Source: Prorocentrum cordatum (taxonomy: Eukaryota; Sar; Dinophyceae; Prorocentrales; Prorocentraceae). From it: a DNA stretch of 64,000 nt. This document shows positions 32,600 to 43,490 of this stretch, piece after piece. How positions within the stretch are numbered: position 1 is the first letter of the stretch; each line of letters opens with the position of its first letter. The stretch covers positions 50,001 through 114,000 of the forward strand of contig CAUYUJ010017782.1 in the NCBI GenBank assembly GCA_963575745.1, read 5' to 3'. Below the pieces are notes generated by a model. It made no database searches. It saw nothing but the letters and a program-made list of their open reading frames with translations, and had not been told where the DNA came from. The position numbers were made by a program, and so were the translations under genes.

Positions 32600-32800
32600 A
32601 CGATGGCTGCACCCGGGAAGGAAGGGCTACCGACACCGCTACCCTCGTCTCGTTCTCTTCTTTTTGGGCCTCCTGGGGGGGAGGGCCTCGTCGCCACGAT
32701 TGGCTTCGCCCCGAAGCTGCGGTCAGACCGCACTCCGGGAGAGGTCCAGGAATTCGCGGTATCGGCATCGTTTGGTTTCCCAGTCTCACGTGTGAAGAAA
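32600..32800. repeat. Dispersed repeat, copy 1 of 2
   Basis: CCGACACCGCTACCCTCGTC, CTTTTTGGGCCTCCTGGG, GGCCTCGTCGCCACGATTGG. The partner at about 47085-47255 lies in an intron of the glycosyltransferase-like gene. Confidence 0.7.
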
Positions 32801-32934
32801 GCGCCGTCGGATTTGGCGTCAGTTGCTCACCAGAATGTTGGGCCGGAGCCCCCCCGGGAAAAGACACGTGCCCAGTGCATGTGTGAACAAATCGTACGTC
32901 GAAAGATTTGCAGCCACGCGTGCTGGATACGCCG

Positions 32935-33125
32935 GTCAGCTGGCCCACACCATTGGGTCACCAGGTCAGCTAACCAACGCCACTGGGACACCAGGCTCTT
33001 GTGAGCTGACCCGCACCATTGGGTCGCAGGGTCACTAAGTCAACCAGGTCAGCCGATCAGTGATGTGCTCCGGGTCAGTCAGTAAGTTGGCCCACGTCAC
33101 GGGCTCAGCAGACCCACGCCGGGGT
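32935..33125. repeat. GGTCA/TTGG minisatellite
   Basis: Loose units of CACCATTGGGTC and CAGGTCAGC with a spacing of 25-35 bases. Confidence 0.7.
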
Positions 33126-33654
33126 CATTCCATACCGTGCTCTCTCTTAGTCCCCATCGTCTGCACGCTCTACTAGACTCTTTTTCATTATTCTGTATCA
33201 CTCTATACTCGCACTCTGCCAAATAGCCGGCCGATGGGCATTCCATCCGGAGAGCTTCATCCTATATTCGTATAGGGAAACACAAAATCAACTGTTCCTT
33301 TTCAGCATCGACGTTTTGTCGTCGACGTTGCAAAAGGCGGGACAGGAATTGGACGCGGCGCACATCGCGCGAAAGGGCGAAATGTCGGCCTCGCCTCGGC
33401 GCCGCTATAATTCTCTAAAGAGTGGAGATTCCGTTCTTCGCTCGCCAATTCGTCGACAATGGGGTCGCGGGCGAGCGGGCGAAGTGTTGCTCTCGCAGTG
33501 GCGCCGCGCAGAACCCCCTTGAAATTGGCGCTCCCATTTCGGGCGCTGCGCATAAGTGTTGCCCCCCAAATCGTTGGGAGCAGGTCCGCGCGCGAGCGAG
33601 TGAATTATCGTCCTCGCCCGATCCCAGTGCATAGTTCGCCTGGAATTGGCGTCA
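33126..33654. other. No gene recognised
   Basis: AT-richer at first, then GC-rich with GCGCC-type motifs at about 45-75 base spacing that hint at a worn satellite. No protein motif. Confidence 0.4.
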
Positions 33655-33801
33655 ATCCGGGCATATCGGCATCATAAAAAATACTAATAGAGAAAAAAAG
33701 TCCAGGGACGATGTTTAGACCATTCCTATTATTTAGAGGGCACTTGTTGACTATCTTGTAGTTTTCCTTCAAGATCCGCCTGTAGGAGGACGTGCCCGAC
33801 A
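33655..33801. mobile_element. MITE-B copy 3
   Basis: The right end CCGCCTGTAGGAGGACGTGC is clear; the left end is worn (TCCGGGCATATCGGC). The interior GGGACGATGTTTAGACCATT matches copy 2. Confidence 0.65.
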
Positions 33802-33868
33802 GAAAGCTGGCGTTCCCGCTGTGGCGCGGCGCATGTTTTTCGCTCGCCGAGTCGCGGGACATCGACAG

Positions 33869-34018
33869 CCGGCGGCGAAGATAGGGGCGAATAGCCCAGG
33901 GGCGGGCATTACAAGCATTCGCCCGGGAGCCTTTTCGAAGACATTGATTATCGGCGCACCTGAATACATGCATTGCTCTCCCCTGGGCTATTCGCCCCTA
34001 TCGTCGCCTCTGGGACAG
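33869..34018. mobile_element. Inverted-repeat element G
   Basis: CGATAGGGGCGAATAGCCCAGGGG-like arms: GATAGGGGCGAATAGCCC at about 33877 and its inverse GGGCTATTCGCCCCTATC at about 33987, about 90 bases apart. Only one copy is seen in the window. Confidence 0.65.
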
Positions 34019-34167
34019 CAGCAGCGGGGCCGCGCGACAGCGGGCGACGTACTGTTCTCGCCCAAGCGCCGCGCAGGTTTTGTCGCGGAGGTGGCAGCGC
34101 TGCTTCGGCGAGGCGCAGGGTGATGCTGCGCCGCGCCCATCGGACATCAGGCTGCGCTATACATTGA

Positions 34168-34352
34168 AGTCGGGCGTGTCCCTCGACAGGAGGAATGTTC
34201 AAAAATAGGCAAAAACACAGTCGGGGGACGATTTTCTTTCATGATTTGATTATGTCTATATATATATATATACACACATACATATATTTGTGCGTGTGAC
34301 TTTTAAGATTTGTCCCCCCGTAAAATCCCCCTGTAGGAGGACATGCCCGACT
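34168..34352. mobile_element. MITE-B copy 4, best preserved
   Basis: 185 bp. Left end AGTCGGGCGTGTCCCTCGAC, right end the inverse of AGTCGGGCATGTCCTCCTAC. The 27-base ends match with few changes. The interior has GTCGGGGGACGATTTT and a TATATA tract. Confidence 0.8.
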
Positions 34353-35343
34353 GAAAGCTAAATGGCGCCCTCGCCGCAGCGGCGCGCAAAGATGTTGCGG
34401 AAGGTCCGATCGCGCGGTCCGTGTACTCCCATCGCAAAGTCGTTGGAAGCAGGACCGTGCGCGAGCGTTTTCCTTTTCGATGTGTTAGAACGCGCGCCAG
34501 TCCCTCGAGCAAGCTATGCCAGTGTCGAATAGAGGGGTGGTTGGAAGTGGACGGTGCCCGCAGGGTCGTTCGGTTTTGATCATTTGTTCACGTTCTAGAT
34601 GAGCCGAATGGTTCTTTACCCTCCAACACATGGGATCGATTACAAATTCTTCATTGCCTCCGTCAAGTCTCTACAAATTCTACTCTCTCTCTCTCTGTCT
34701 ATACATCATTTTCTGCTCTCCACAACCAGGTCCACCCTCCCATGAATTTTCGATTTTCCACACTGGATACCTCAATCTCGACTTGTTGACATCGCCGTCC
34801 ATGTTTCACACTACCACATCTATCCTACGAACGCAAATGTGCCTTCAGTTCTTCGCTCTCTACTTGATTTGCCAGTTTTCCTTCATGCCCTGGTTGTTCC
34901 CAAACGTTCTGGAGGATGTCCCAGTCAGTGTGCTTAGCGCGCAGTGTGAAACATGTGGCATCAATGTTTGCTGCTTGATTGGGGGGTGTGGCCAGTTCCA
35001 GCGCCTTTTCTGTGCACGCCACTGTGACCTCTCGTGGAAGACCGCGTTTCATTTCCACCGGCTGCTGGCGGCAAAGACGTTTACTTCCGCCAGCTTTCGT
35101 GGACCCTCCGCTATTTCCCGCCGGGTGCGAGCTGATAACCTCTCGATCCTTGGGTTGCACAACCCCCTTGGGAATGCCGTATGTGTCCGATTGTTCCTGG
35201 CCCCCCTGGCCCTTGAGTGGGGGACGCGTGCTCGCGAAAGGTCTTCGTGGCCACGCCCGCGTACGGCGGGTTCGTCACGGTGGATCGCGCGCATACGGGG
35301 CTGTCAACAGCACAGCGACAATGCCATTGGCGCCCCCCCACCC
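34353..35343. other. No gene recognised; one long open frame
   Basis: The plus-strand frame 34630-35520 is open for 296 codons and is less repetitive and AT-richer than its surroundings. It contains a Cys-rich patch (CETCGINVCC) and hydrophobic stretches but no family I recognise. It runs into the (GGA)n tract, so I do not call it a gene. Confidence 0.3.
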
Positions 35344-35440
35344 AGGGGGAGGAGGAGGAGGAGGAAGAAGAGGAGGAGGAGGAGGAGAAGGAGGAGGAGG
35401 AGGAGGGGAGGCCATTTTTGCTCAAACCGTTACCCGAAGC
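35344..35440 (+). repeat. (GGA)n tract followed by an SL-like sequence
   Basis: About 65 bases of GGA repeat end at GAGGCCATTTTTGCTCAAAC (about 35406-35426), which differs from the SL at several positions. The order simple repeat then SL parallels E1 and E2, but no retroelement frame follows. Confidence 0.5.
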
Positions 35441-36247
35441 CGCCCTTTGTCGTGTCGTCGAGAGGGCGTTCGTTGCGCGGTGGAAGAGTTGTTTTAAAGC
35501 TACACATGGGGAGCGCATGATTCTTCAAATGTGCAGATTGATCAGGAGTCCTTCCGCAACTCACGTCCAAATGGGGCTGACAGCTTAAGGTGCTCCCTAT
35601 GCACGGGAGCTTTTCTTACCTCGGGCGCAAACTGTGGAACATTAGTAAATGCAAGGCAGTGCCTGGTAAAAGAATTATGGTTTGCGGTCCTTGCTTCGCC
35701 TGTTCGGCGCTGTGGTGTCATCGGCTGCTTTGAATTGGAGCGGCAAGTAGACGACAATGACAGCTTCACCGATGAGAGCAGCCTCTACTGACGGGGGGGA
35801 AGAGCCGTGCGTGGGTTTGATCTTCCGTGTAAGCCGCAAAGCAGTGGGAGAATACGGGAAGGCAGGCTTCATACTTGTGTGCAACAACAGCATCGCGAAG
35901 ACACTTCGCTGCACAACACCCGCCGATGGCAAGCGGTCGAAGGGAGTGCTCAACTGGACGACAGACGGGCGCCTGGCAAGGGCGCTTGGGCGGCCACTGA
36001 ACCGCATGCAACAACACTGGGTGATAGCTGCAGAATCTTGCGCGCATCAGCGCTCCGGCACCCCGCGTAGGACGCGCTCCGGCGCGCGTTGGTTTACCGT
36101 CTACAGTCGAAACCGATGGTAAGGATGGGCAACCTTCCCAAGGGTATCTTTGTATCCGTGCCTCTTCGGTCCATCATTGACTACTTTCAATGGCCAGCCG
36201 CGCCCGAAAAAGCTTCAACATGGGCGTCCAAGGCGCTTGTATCTTTA
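35441..36247. other. No gene recognised
   Basis: Frames of about 110-120 codons overlap on both strands at 35675-36122 with no family match. Confidence 0.4.
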
Positions 36248-36415
36248 CGGTGGGAGCGTTTGTTGAGGAAAGTGCCCAGGAGGCTGCAGACCCTGGATGG
36301 TCCCTTATATGATGGTGGCGTCGGTGATGCCCATGGCCGATCCACGATCGGAGTTTCACCAGCTACCAGACCCTGTATTCCTTATCTAAGGGTCCCTTGT
36401 CCAATGCCCCCACTG
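36248..36415. mobile_element. MITE-F copy 1
   Basis: 168 bp, the same length as copy 2 at 54824. Left end CGGTGGGAGCGTTTGTTGAG after TA; right end CCAATGCCCCCACTG. Interior CAGGAGGCTGCAGACCCTGG and GATGCCCATGGCCGATCC are shared. Confidence 0.75.
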
Positions 36416-37137
36416 CATCGCGCATCCTTAGTACCAGTTTTGACTGCATTGTCTACCGTCTGCGTTCTCCTTGTCCCACTCCCCCCGCCCCCATTCTCCA
36501 AGGAGCACGCCGGGTCCCCCTCTCCAAGGAGCACGCTGGGTCCCCCTCCTGTTCCTGCTGCCCCCCCTTCTCGCGCCCCCCCCCCACCCCCACTCCCCCG
36601 CCGCGATCGCATGGGGAGGGGGGAGGGAGAGGGAGGGGGGAGGCAATCGAGGCATGCTCGCCCCATTCGGACGGCCTGCCCATCCCATCCACCCCCTCCC
36701 AGTACGGTGAGTTTCCCTATCCGCTGGCGCGTGCCATAGCGGACCTGGAATTTCAAAAGGACCCGTATCGTGGCATGCGCAATCGGGGAAAAAAGGGGGA
36801 ACTGCGTACATCGAAGAGGACATTGCGGATGAGCGGTCGGAAAGGGCGGAGGAGGCGGAGGAGGAAGATGATGAAGGAGGAGTACGTGGACGAACAGCAG
36901 CAGCAGCAGGAGTTAGAGTGGAAGGAGCGAGAGGAGCAGGAATACCAGGAGAAAGCGGAGGAAGGGAGAGGAGGGGGGCCACAACGATGAGGAAGAATGC
37001 GAATCCAGAAAAGTGGCCCGAGCTGGGGCGAGAGTACCATTCTTAACAACGGAAGCAAATCGCCGACCCTAAACTTCTCCCAGTGCGACCCTACCTAGGA
37101 GTTGGATCCCCTAGGAAAGCAGCATTAGTAGTAACAG
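36416..37137. other. Repeats and no gene
   Basis: A short duplicated AAGGAGCACGC(C/T)GGGTCCCCCT motif (about 36500-36550), C-runs, and a GGAGGA-rich stretch (about 36840-36990) explain the long open frames. Confidence 0.45.
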
Positions 37138-37575
37138 TAAAGCTGAACTAAAGCTAAGATAAAGCTAAGCTAAAGCTAAGCTAAAGCTACGCTAAGCTAC
37201 AGCTAAGCTACAGCTAAGCTACAGCTACGCTACAGCTAAGCTACAGCTAAGCTAACGCTAAGCTAAAGCTAAGCTAAGCTAAGCTAAAGCTAAGCTAAAG
37301 CTAAGCTAAAGCTAAGCTAAAGTTAAGCTAGATCTAAGCTAAAGCTAAGCTAAAGCTAAGCTAGAGCTAAGCTAGAGCTAAGCTAGAGCTAAGCTAGAGC
37401 TAAGCTAAAGCTAAGCTAGAGCTAAGCTAGAGCTAAGCTAAAGCTAAGCTAAAGTTAAGGCGAAGCTAAGCTAAAGCTAAGCGAAAGCTAAGCTAAAGTT
37501 AAGTTAAAGCTAAGCTAAAGCTAAGCTAAAGTTAAGCTAAAGCTAAGCTAAAGCTAAGCTTAGCTAAGCTAAGCT
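37138..37575. repeat. AAGCTAAGCTA array
   Basis: About 440 bases of an 11-12 base unit built from AGCTA and AGCTAA, with GAGCTA and CTACGCT variants. AGCT is self-complementary, so each strand can fold on itself at many registers. Confidence 0.95.
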
Positions 37576-37829
37576 GGGTGAACCCAGGGGGCGCAACTGG
37601 GGGAACCGCGGGGCGGATGCCGGGGGAACCGCCCAGGGCGTTTTGCACTGCCCGGCCCCTTTAAGTAAAGACGGTAAGAACCCTTCTAGGCAGAGCCTAG
37701 GTAGGGAATGAGGCCCATGCTGCAGCGCAGCGGCAGCACCATTATGAATGACCAAAAACGACCGGATTGCTTGCAAAAGAAATGTTAGCCAGCGTAGACC
37801 CACAACAGTGTACTTCTAGCTATTTATGC
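37576..37829. other. No gene recognised
   Basis: Short mixed-composition interval with no motif. Confidence 0.4.
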
Positions 37830-38200
37830 GGTGCAAAGTATGTGGAGCAACGCATGTGGCGCATCTAAATGGTTCAATATCTGCGGTGCAACCTACGTGG
37901 TGCAAAACATGTGGTGCGATCTATGGTGTGCCATGTATGCGGTGCATTGTGTGTTGTGCAACCCATGCTGTGCCACACATATATATCTATATGTATGTAT
38001 GTGTGTATGTATGTATGTATGTGTGTGTATGTATGTATGTATGTATGTATGTATGTATATGTGTATGTTGTGCAATCTATGTGGTGCAATGTCTGGTGCC
38101 GCCTATGTGGTGCAATATGTGTGGTGCGGTATTCGTGCTGCAATATATGTTGCGCGATCTGTGTGGTGCAATATGGTGCGATCTAGGTTGTGCATTTTTT
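37830..38200. repeat. TGTGGTGCAA minisatellite with (TATG)n core
   Basis: Loose units of TGTGGTGCAATATGTG on both sides of a TATG tract (about 37980-38065). Confidence 0.85.
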
Positions 38201-38212
38201 TTTACAAACGAG

Positions 38213-40320
38213 TTGACACATCCCATGCTCTTGCAAACATCCCACCCACCCACCCGCAACTTGGTTTGCAAACCCATGCGGTGGCGATTGCGATGCATGC
38301 TTGGCGTTGGCTGGTGCATCTCTGCGGCCGCGCCATCCCTAGCACGTGCGCGCAGCGGCCAGCTAGTTTGGCCCCACCGACGCGGCCGCGGTGGCGCTCA
38401 CCTTTGGGCGCATCCAAGCGGGCACTTCACTGCAAGTCGGCGGCTTGGGCGGGCGCGGTATCATGGCAACGCCGATTACGGTAGACGCAATAATGATAGT
38501 GGCGATGCTGGTGACGATGTTCGCACCGGCGAAGGCGCGGCCAGTGCGGGCGCGGATGCCGATCACGCCGACGACGATGACTGCGTCCTCGCGTCGGTGA
38601 TGAAGGGTTTGAAAAGAGTTCGACATGCGCGCGCGGCCGACGCGCGAGGGTGGCCGCATGGTTTGTTTTGACACGGACCGTGCCTCCCCAGCACGCGCGC
38701 GAGGGCGTGCAAATGATGTCGGCATGCGGCGCCAGAGGCCTTTTTGGCAGAAGCCCATGGGAAAGTTGAAAAACCTACGGCTATATCTAGATCACCAAAG
38801 AGCTCGCGAGCTTTTTTGTTGAAAACGGATGTTGCGAAACCGTGCCAATGTGGACAGCAATTCGCTACGAAGCCGAACGGTTTTTGACGGGTTTCGGCAT
38901 GCGCGCGCAACGACGCGCGCACACTTCGTTGCATTTGTTGCAAAGTATTCTCGCGACGGCACGCGCGCAAGGGCGTCCGAACGATTTCGACATGCGCGAG
39001 CGCGAAACCCGTTTGGTCGCATGTTTTGAAAATGTAGAAATCCCAAAGGCGCGCGCACGTTTTTTCGCGTGTTTTGAACATCCTCGTTGCGAAACAATTT
39101 GTTATATGTAGTTTGAACACTCTGTTTCGAAATCTTTCCGACGCCTCAGGTTTTTGAAGGATTTCGGCATGCGCGCGCGACGACGCGAGCGTGCGCATGT
39201 CGTCCCATGTGTTGCACAGGATTATTGAAAACTTGCGGTTTTTGAACAACGAGTGCGCGCGCATAGTTTTGTTAGCTGAGGATGGCGGGGGTGGTCGATA
39301 CTGGCTCGGTTGGGATTGTTCGAATTCGTATTTAGGACGGACGATGGGGCAGAACCATGCGTAATTTTCAACATGAAATGGTGGACCGGTACTGCCCGGG
39401 GGGATTATAATTCTTGCTCTGGGAGGAGAATGATTTTTCCCATGAGTTGACACAGATCACGCTTGTGCAAACATCCCACCCACCCGCCCGCAACTTGCCT
39501 TGCAAAACCTATGCGGTGGCGATTGCGATGCATGCTTGGCGTTGGTTTGTGCATCTCTGCGGCCGCGCCATCCCTGGCACGCGCGCGCAGCGGCCAGCTA
39601 GTTTGGCGCCACCGACGCGACCGCAGTGGCGCTGACCGGTGGGCGCATCCCAGCGGGCACTTTACTGCGAGTCGGCGCGTTGGGCGGGCGCGGTATCATG
39701 GCAACGCCGACTAAGGTAGACGCGATGATGATAGTAGCAATGCTGGGGACGATGTTCGCATCGACGAAGGCGCGGCCAGTCGTTTATGGAAGCCATACGA
39801 AATCAAAGGATGTTGTTGCAGGATTTCGGCAAGCGCGCTACGACGAGCGCGCGCACTTCGTCCCAGCTTTGTGCAAGGCATTCTTGCGACAGCACGCGCG
39901 CAAGGGCGTTCGAACGACTTCGACATGCGCGCGCAAGTGGCCGGACAAGTTACGAAAATGTTGAAAATCAACCACGGTTTGCTTAAGAATTCGCAAGAGC
40001 GCGGGCGCAAGCTTTGTTGGAAAACACATATTGCGAAACAGTGTGTTTTAAACATGTTTTCGGGGCTCGATTTTGAAACTTCTGGTCTTTGAAGGATTCC
40101 GGCATGCGCGCCCGACAACGCGCGCGTGCGCCATCAGTCCCACGATGTGGAAAGAATGATTGAAAATGGCTGTTTTTGGATAAATGTGCTCGAGCATCGT
40201 TTTTTCTTCCAAAAGATGAGGGGGGAACCGATACCGGCCTGCCTGGGATGGTACGAGTTCATATAGGGAATGGACGAGGGGACAGGATCGTATGTGAATT
40301 GCAACACGAAAAAATACCGT
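38213..40320. repeat. 1.2 kb tandem duplication
   Basis: Segment 38213-38545 matches 39443-39782 closely, including GCGGTGGCGATTGCGATGCA and GGTATCATGGCAACGCCGA. Segment 39150-39400 matches 40080-40315 (GGATTTCGGCATGCGCGCGC). The two offsets, about 1230 and 930, show that the second copy lost about 300 bases. GCATGCGCGCGC motifs recur inside both copies. Confidence 0.8.
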
Positions 40321-40369
40321 TAAGTCCGGGGGGGCGGAGGTAAATATGTTTTTTTTGGAAGGACGAGTA

Positions 40370-40620
40370 TGCGAGGCTGCGACGTGCCGCCGACGAGGCG
40401 GTGACGGGGCGGCGACGGCGGCCACATAGCTGCCAAACCAGCCATCAGACCCAGACGACGGGCGGCGACGGGCGGCGACGGGCGGCGACGGGGCGGCGAC
40501 GGGGCGGCGACGGGGCGGCGACGGCGGTCACATAGCCGCCAACCCGAAAACACGGCCCGGAAGACGGGCGGCGACGAGGCGGCGACGGGGCGGCGGCGGC
40601 GGCCACATAGCCGCCAGACC
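40370..40620. repeat. GGGCGGCGAC minisatellite
   Basis: Runs of GGCGGCGACGG with a repeated GCCACATAGC(T/C)GCCA(A/G)ACC segment at three positions. Confidence 0.9.
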
Positions 40621-41240
40621 AATAACACGGCCAGGTGCTTAAGAACAAAGGTAAGAAACCTGAAGTGCAAGAAGCTGCTTGGGGAACGCGAGGACAACAC
40701 AAAACTTGAAATCCTGCGTGTAGAAAGCCGTACGCGGAGAGGGCGGAGCAACTTCCGCACAGGGCTACGGCCGAAAGGATGATACATTCATGTTGAGTAA
40801 TTGCAGAAGGAGGGGGATATGGACGCTGAGTGAGATGGGAAAGTGAAGGACAGCAGCAGGAAAAAGTAGAAGGAGGAAAAGGGGAGCACGAATCGCGACA
40901 ACGACGACGGCAACGACCCTTTCGTTCTTCTCGACAGGTGGACTACATGACGGCGGTGGTAAACTTGGTAGCGCAGGTGAAGGAGGTCGCCTGGCGGCTG
41001 CAGCTGCAGTCCAGTGAGTCCATCATCACCGTTGCGCGCAACAAGGCCCGCGGTGGGTTGGCCACCCTGCCCTGCCCTCCAGGCGCGGCAAGAAAAACAC
41101 GGCCCGCGTCTTCTTCCCGATGACAGCGGTCGCGGGACGCTTCTGGGCCTTGCGGGGAAGGGGCCCAGGGAGTCACCGGCACAGTCAGACAGACCCTCCC
41201 CACACGTATTAAGCACAACGAGGCCATATGTGCAGACAGG
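40621..41240. other. No gene recognised
   Basis: A plus-strand frame near 40945-41020 reads [22 protein letters not shown], which looks protein-like and is preceded by a TTCTTCTCGACAG acceptor-like site. It is too short to assign. Confidence 0.3.
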
Positions 41241-41244
41241 TGCA

Positions 41245-41272
41245 TATCGTAATACATATATATATATATATA

Positions 41273-41311
<39 letters not shown>

Positions 41312-41375
41312 ATGCATGCATGCATGTATGTATGTATGTATGTATGTATGTATATATATATATATATATATATAT
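41245..41375. repeat. (TA)n and (TATG)n tract
   Basis: About 130 bases of alternating TA, GTAT and GCAT repeats. Confidence 0.95.
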
Positions 41376-41589
41376 ACAAGACTGCAGTGGCGCTTCGAGC
41401 CATGCACCTTGGTCCTTGAAGTTTGGTATGCAGGCGGAATGGCAGGAAAGTCAAGCCGACAATTTAGCGATAACTCCTGTTTGCCTTTTCTGGCATCGCC
41501 GCTATAATGATGTTATTCGTTATCCTTCCTCCATGCTTATTGTTCCGTATTTTCGCCATACCCTGCGCATTCTCCCCATCCTCATTAGC

Positions 41590-42300
41590 TCTTTTTTGCG
41601 GAGGTTCCTCCTTGGAGAGCCTCTAGGGGCCTCACAACAGTTGTTTCGGGCTTTCTTAAGGCCTTCTGGAGGCCTCCTGGGCGTATTCTGGGGGCCTCCG
41701 GGGGCTTCCTCGGGCCACCCTGCCTCCAACCGCCGTCTCCCTGAACGACCGAATCACGATTTGGAATTCTTCGGAGGGTGTCTTTGGGCCATCTTGGGCC
41801 GCCATGGGGCTCTCTGAGCGCCATCTTGGACCCGTGTTGTGCCGTTTTGGGGTTCTCTTGGACTGCCTGGAAGCCCTTTCGGATGGTTGTGGGGCGATTG
41901 GGGAGCCTCCCAGGCGGCTTCGGACGCCCAGAAGACCGCCGTCTTGGAGCGTCGGGAAGCCGAAAGAGGAGAACCCCCAAATTCACCAAAAACCAACAGA
42001 AAATCAATGATTTTTGCCTCGGGGGGCCTTCTTGGGAGTGCTCTTGGAGGCCTCTTTGGGGCCGTCCTGGAGGCCTCTTGGGCCATCTTGAGGTCACGTC
42101 GATCACTCTTGGAGCGCTCTTGTGCTGTCTTGGGGGTCTTTGGGACGTCTCCGATGACCCCCTGATCGCCCTAAGTGTGCTGGGAAGGCTTGGCAAAACG
42201 CCTTGCGAGGCCCGGTGGCCGCTTCGAGGCCCGTTCGGAAGGCCCCAAAGCCCCAGGTCCCGGGAGTCCGTTTTTTTTGTGGGGGAACGGGTTTTCCCCC
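41590..42300. repeat. GGCCTCTTGGG minisatellite, one orientation
   Basis: Loose 18-24 base units such as GGAGGCCTCTTGGGCCATCT. This is the reverse complement of the array on the far side of the 42.3-42.5 kb tract. Confidence 0.8.
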
Positions 42301-42334
42301 CGCCCAGGTTCATAAAAATATAGGAAGAGGAGAA

Positions 42335-42371
<37 letters not shown>

Positions 42372-42530
42372 ACGGATGGATGGGAAGTTGAATGGATCGA
42401 TGGATAACTGGATGGATTGATGTATGTGTATATATGTTAATATATATATATATAGAGAGAGAGGGAGAGAGAGAGAGAGAGAGAACAAAAAAAAAGACAG
42501 GGAGAGAGAGAGAGAGAGAGAGATTTCTGG
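42335..42530. repeat. (TA)n, GGAT and (GA)n tract
   Basis: TATATA (about 42340-42370), loose TGGATGGAT units, TATATA again, then GAGAGA (about 42453-42525). It lies between the two opposed arrays. Confidence 0.9.
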
Positions 42531-42639
42531 GGGGCAGGCCCAGAGCCCGAAAACAGTTGCCCCGACCTCCATGGCAGGACTGGGGCCCCGGATTGCGTCC
42601 AAGACCCTTTGTGAAGGTCCTGGCCGGCCCCGGAACGGG

Positions 42640-43490
42640 CGGAAAAGGCCCCAAGAGGGCGCAAGGAGGCCCAAGAGGGCCCCAGAGCCGTCGAACAATG
42701 CATTTCAAGCGCCCAAGATGGCCTCCAGACGGGTCAAGAAGCGTTGGATACCTTCCGAGAGAGCCCCAAGACCGTTCCCAAGAGGGCTCCCATAGGCTGA
42801 TTGTCCGTTGGTTTTGTCAATGTTTTGTCTTTTCCGCTTGCTCGAATTTACGACGCTCCAAGACGGTCCGAGAGGCCCCCAAGACCGCCCGAAAACTGCC
42901 CAAAAGGCCCCCAAGACCGCTTCACGCCGGCCCAAGAGGGCCCCAAGACGGCCCAAGAAGCGCCCAAGAGGGCCCAAGAGGGCCCGAAGAGACGGTCCCG
43001 AGAAGGGCCCCAAAGGGGGGAGGGCAGGGACCGATGCTTCCGCCCCAGTGGGCACCCAGGAAGGCCCAAGAGGCCCGCAGGAGGCCTCGAGAAGGCTCCA
43101 AGAGGCCCCCAAGAGGCCCCAAAAGACGCTCCAAAACGGCCGCCGAGAGGCGCCCAAAACGGCCCCAAGAGCGTTCCAAACAGCCCCTACCAGGCTTCAG
43201 AGACGCTCGAAAAACGCCATGCATGTAAGGGGTAGAAAAGGAGGAGAAGGAGGAGGAGGAGGAGGAGAAGGAGGAGGAGGAGGAGGAGGAGGAGGAGGAG
43301 GAGGAAGAGGAGGAGGAGGAGGAGGGGGAGGGGGAACAGGCGCCCAAAACGGCCCAAGAGGGCTCCAAGACGGTCCCAAGAGTGGCCTTTGAGGGGGGGG
43401 CACGGACAGAAAATGCCAGGCTTCCGCCCCAAGAGGGTCTCAGGAGGGCCCAAGAGTCACGCAAGAGGCCCCAAGAAGGCTCCAAGAGGC
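42640..43490. repeat. CCCAAGAGGCC minisatellite, opposite orientation
   Basis: Loose units of CCCCAAGACGGCCCAAGAGG, interrupted by a GGA tract at about 43240-43336. Open frames of 100-280 codons are repeat translations. Confidence 0.85.
43240..43336. repeat. (GGA)n tract
   Basis: About 95 bases of GGA repeat inside the minisatellite. Confidence 0.95.
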
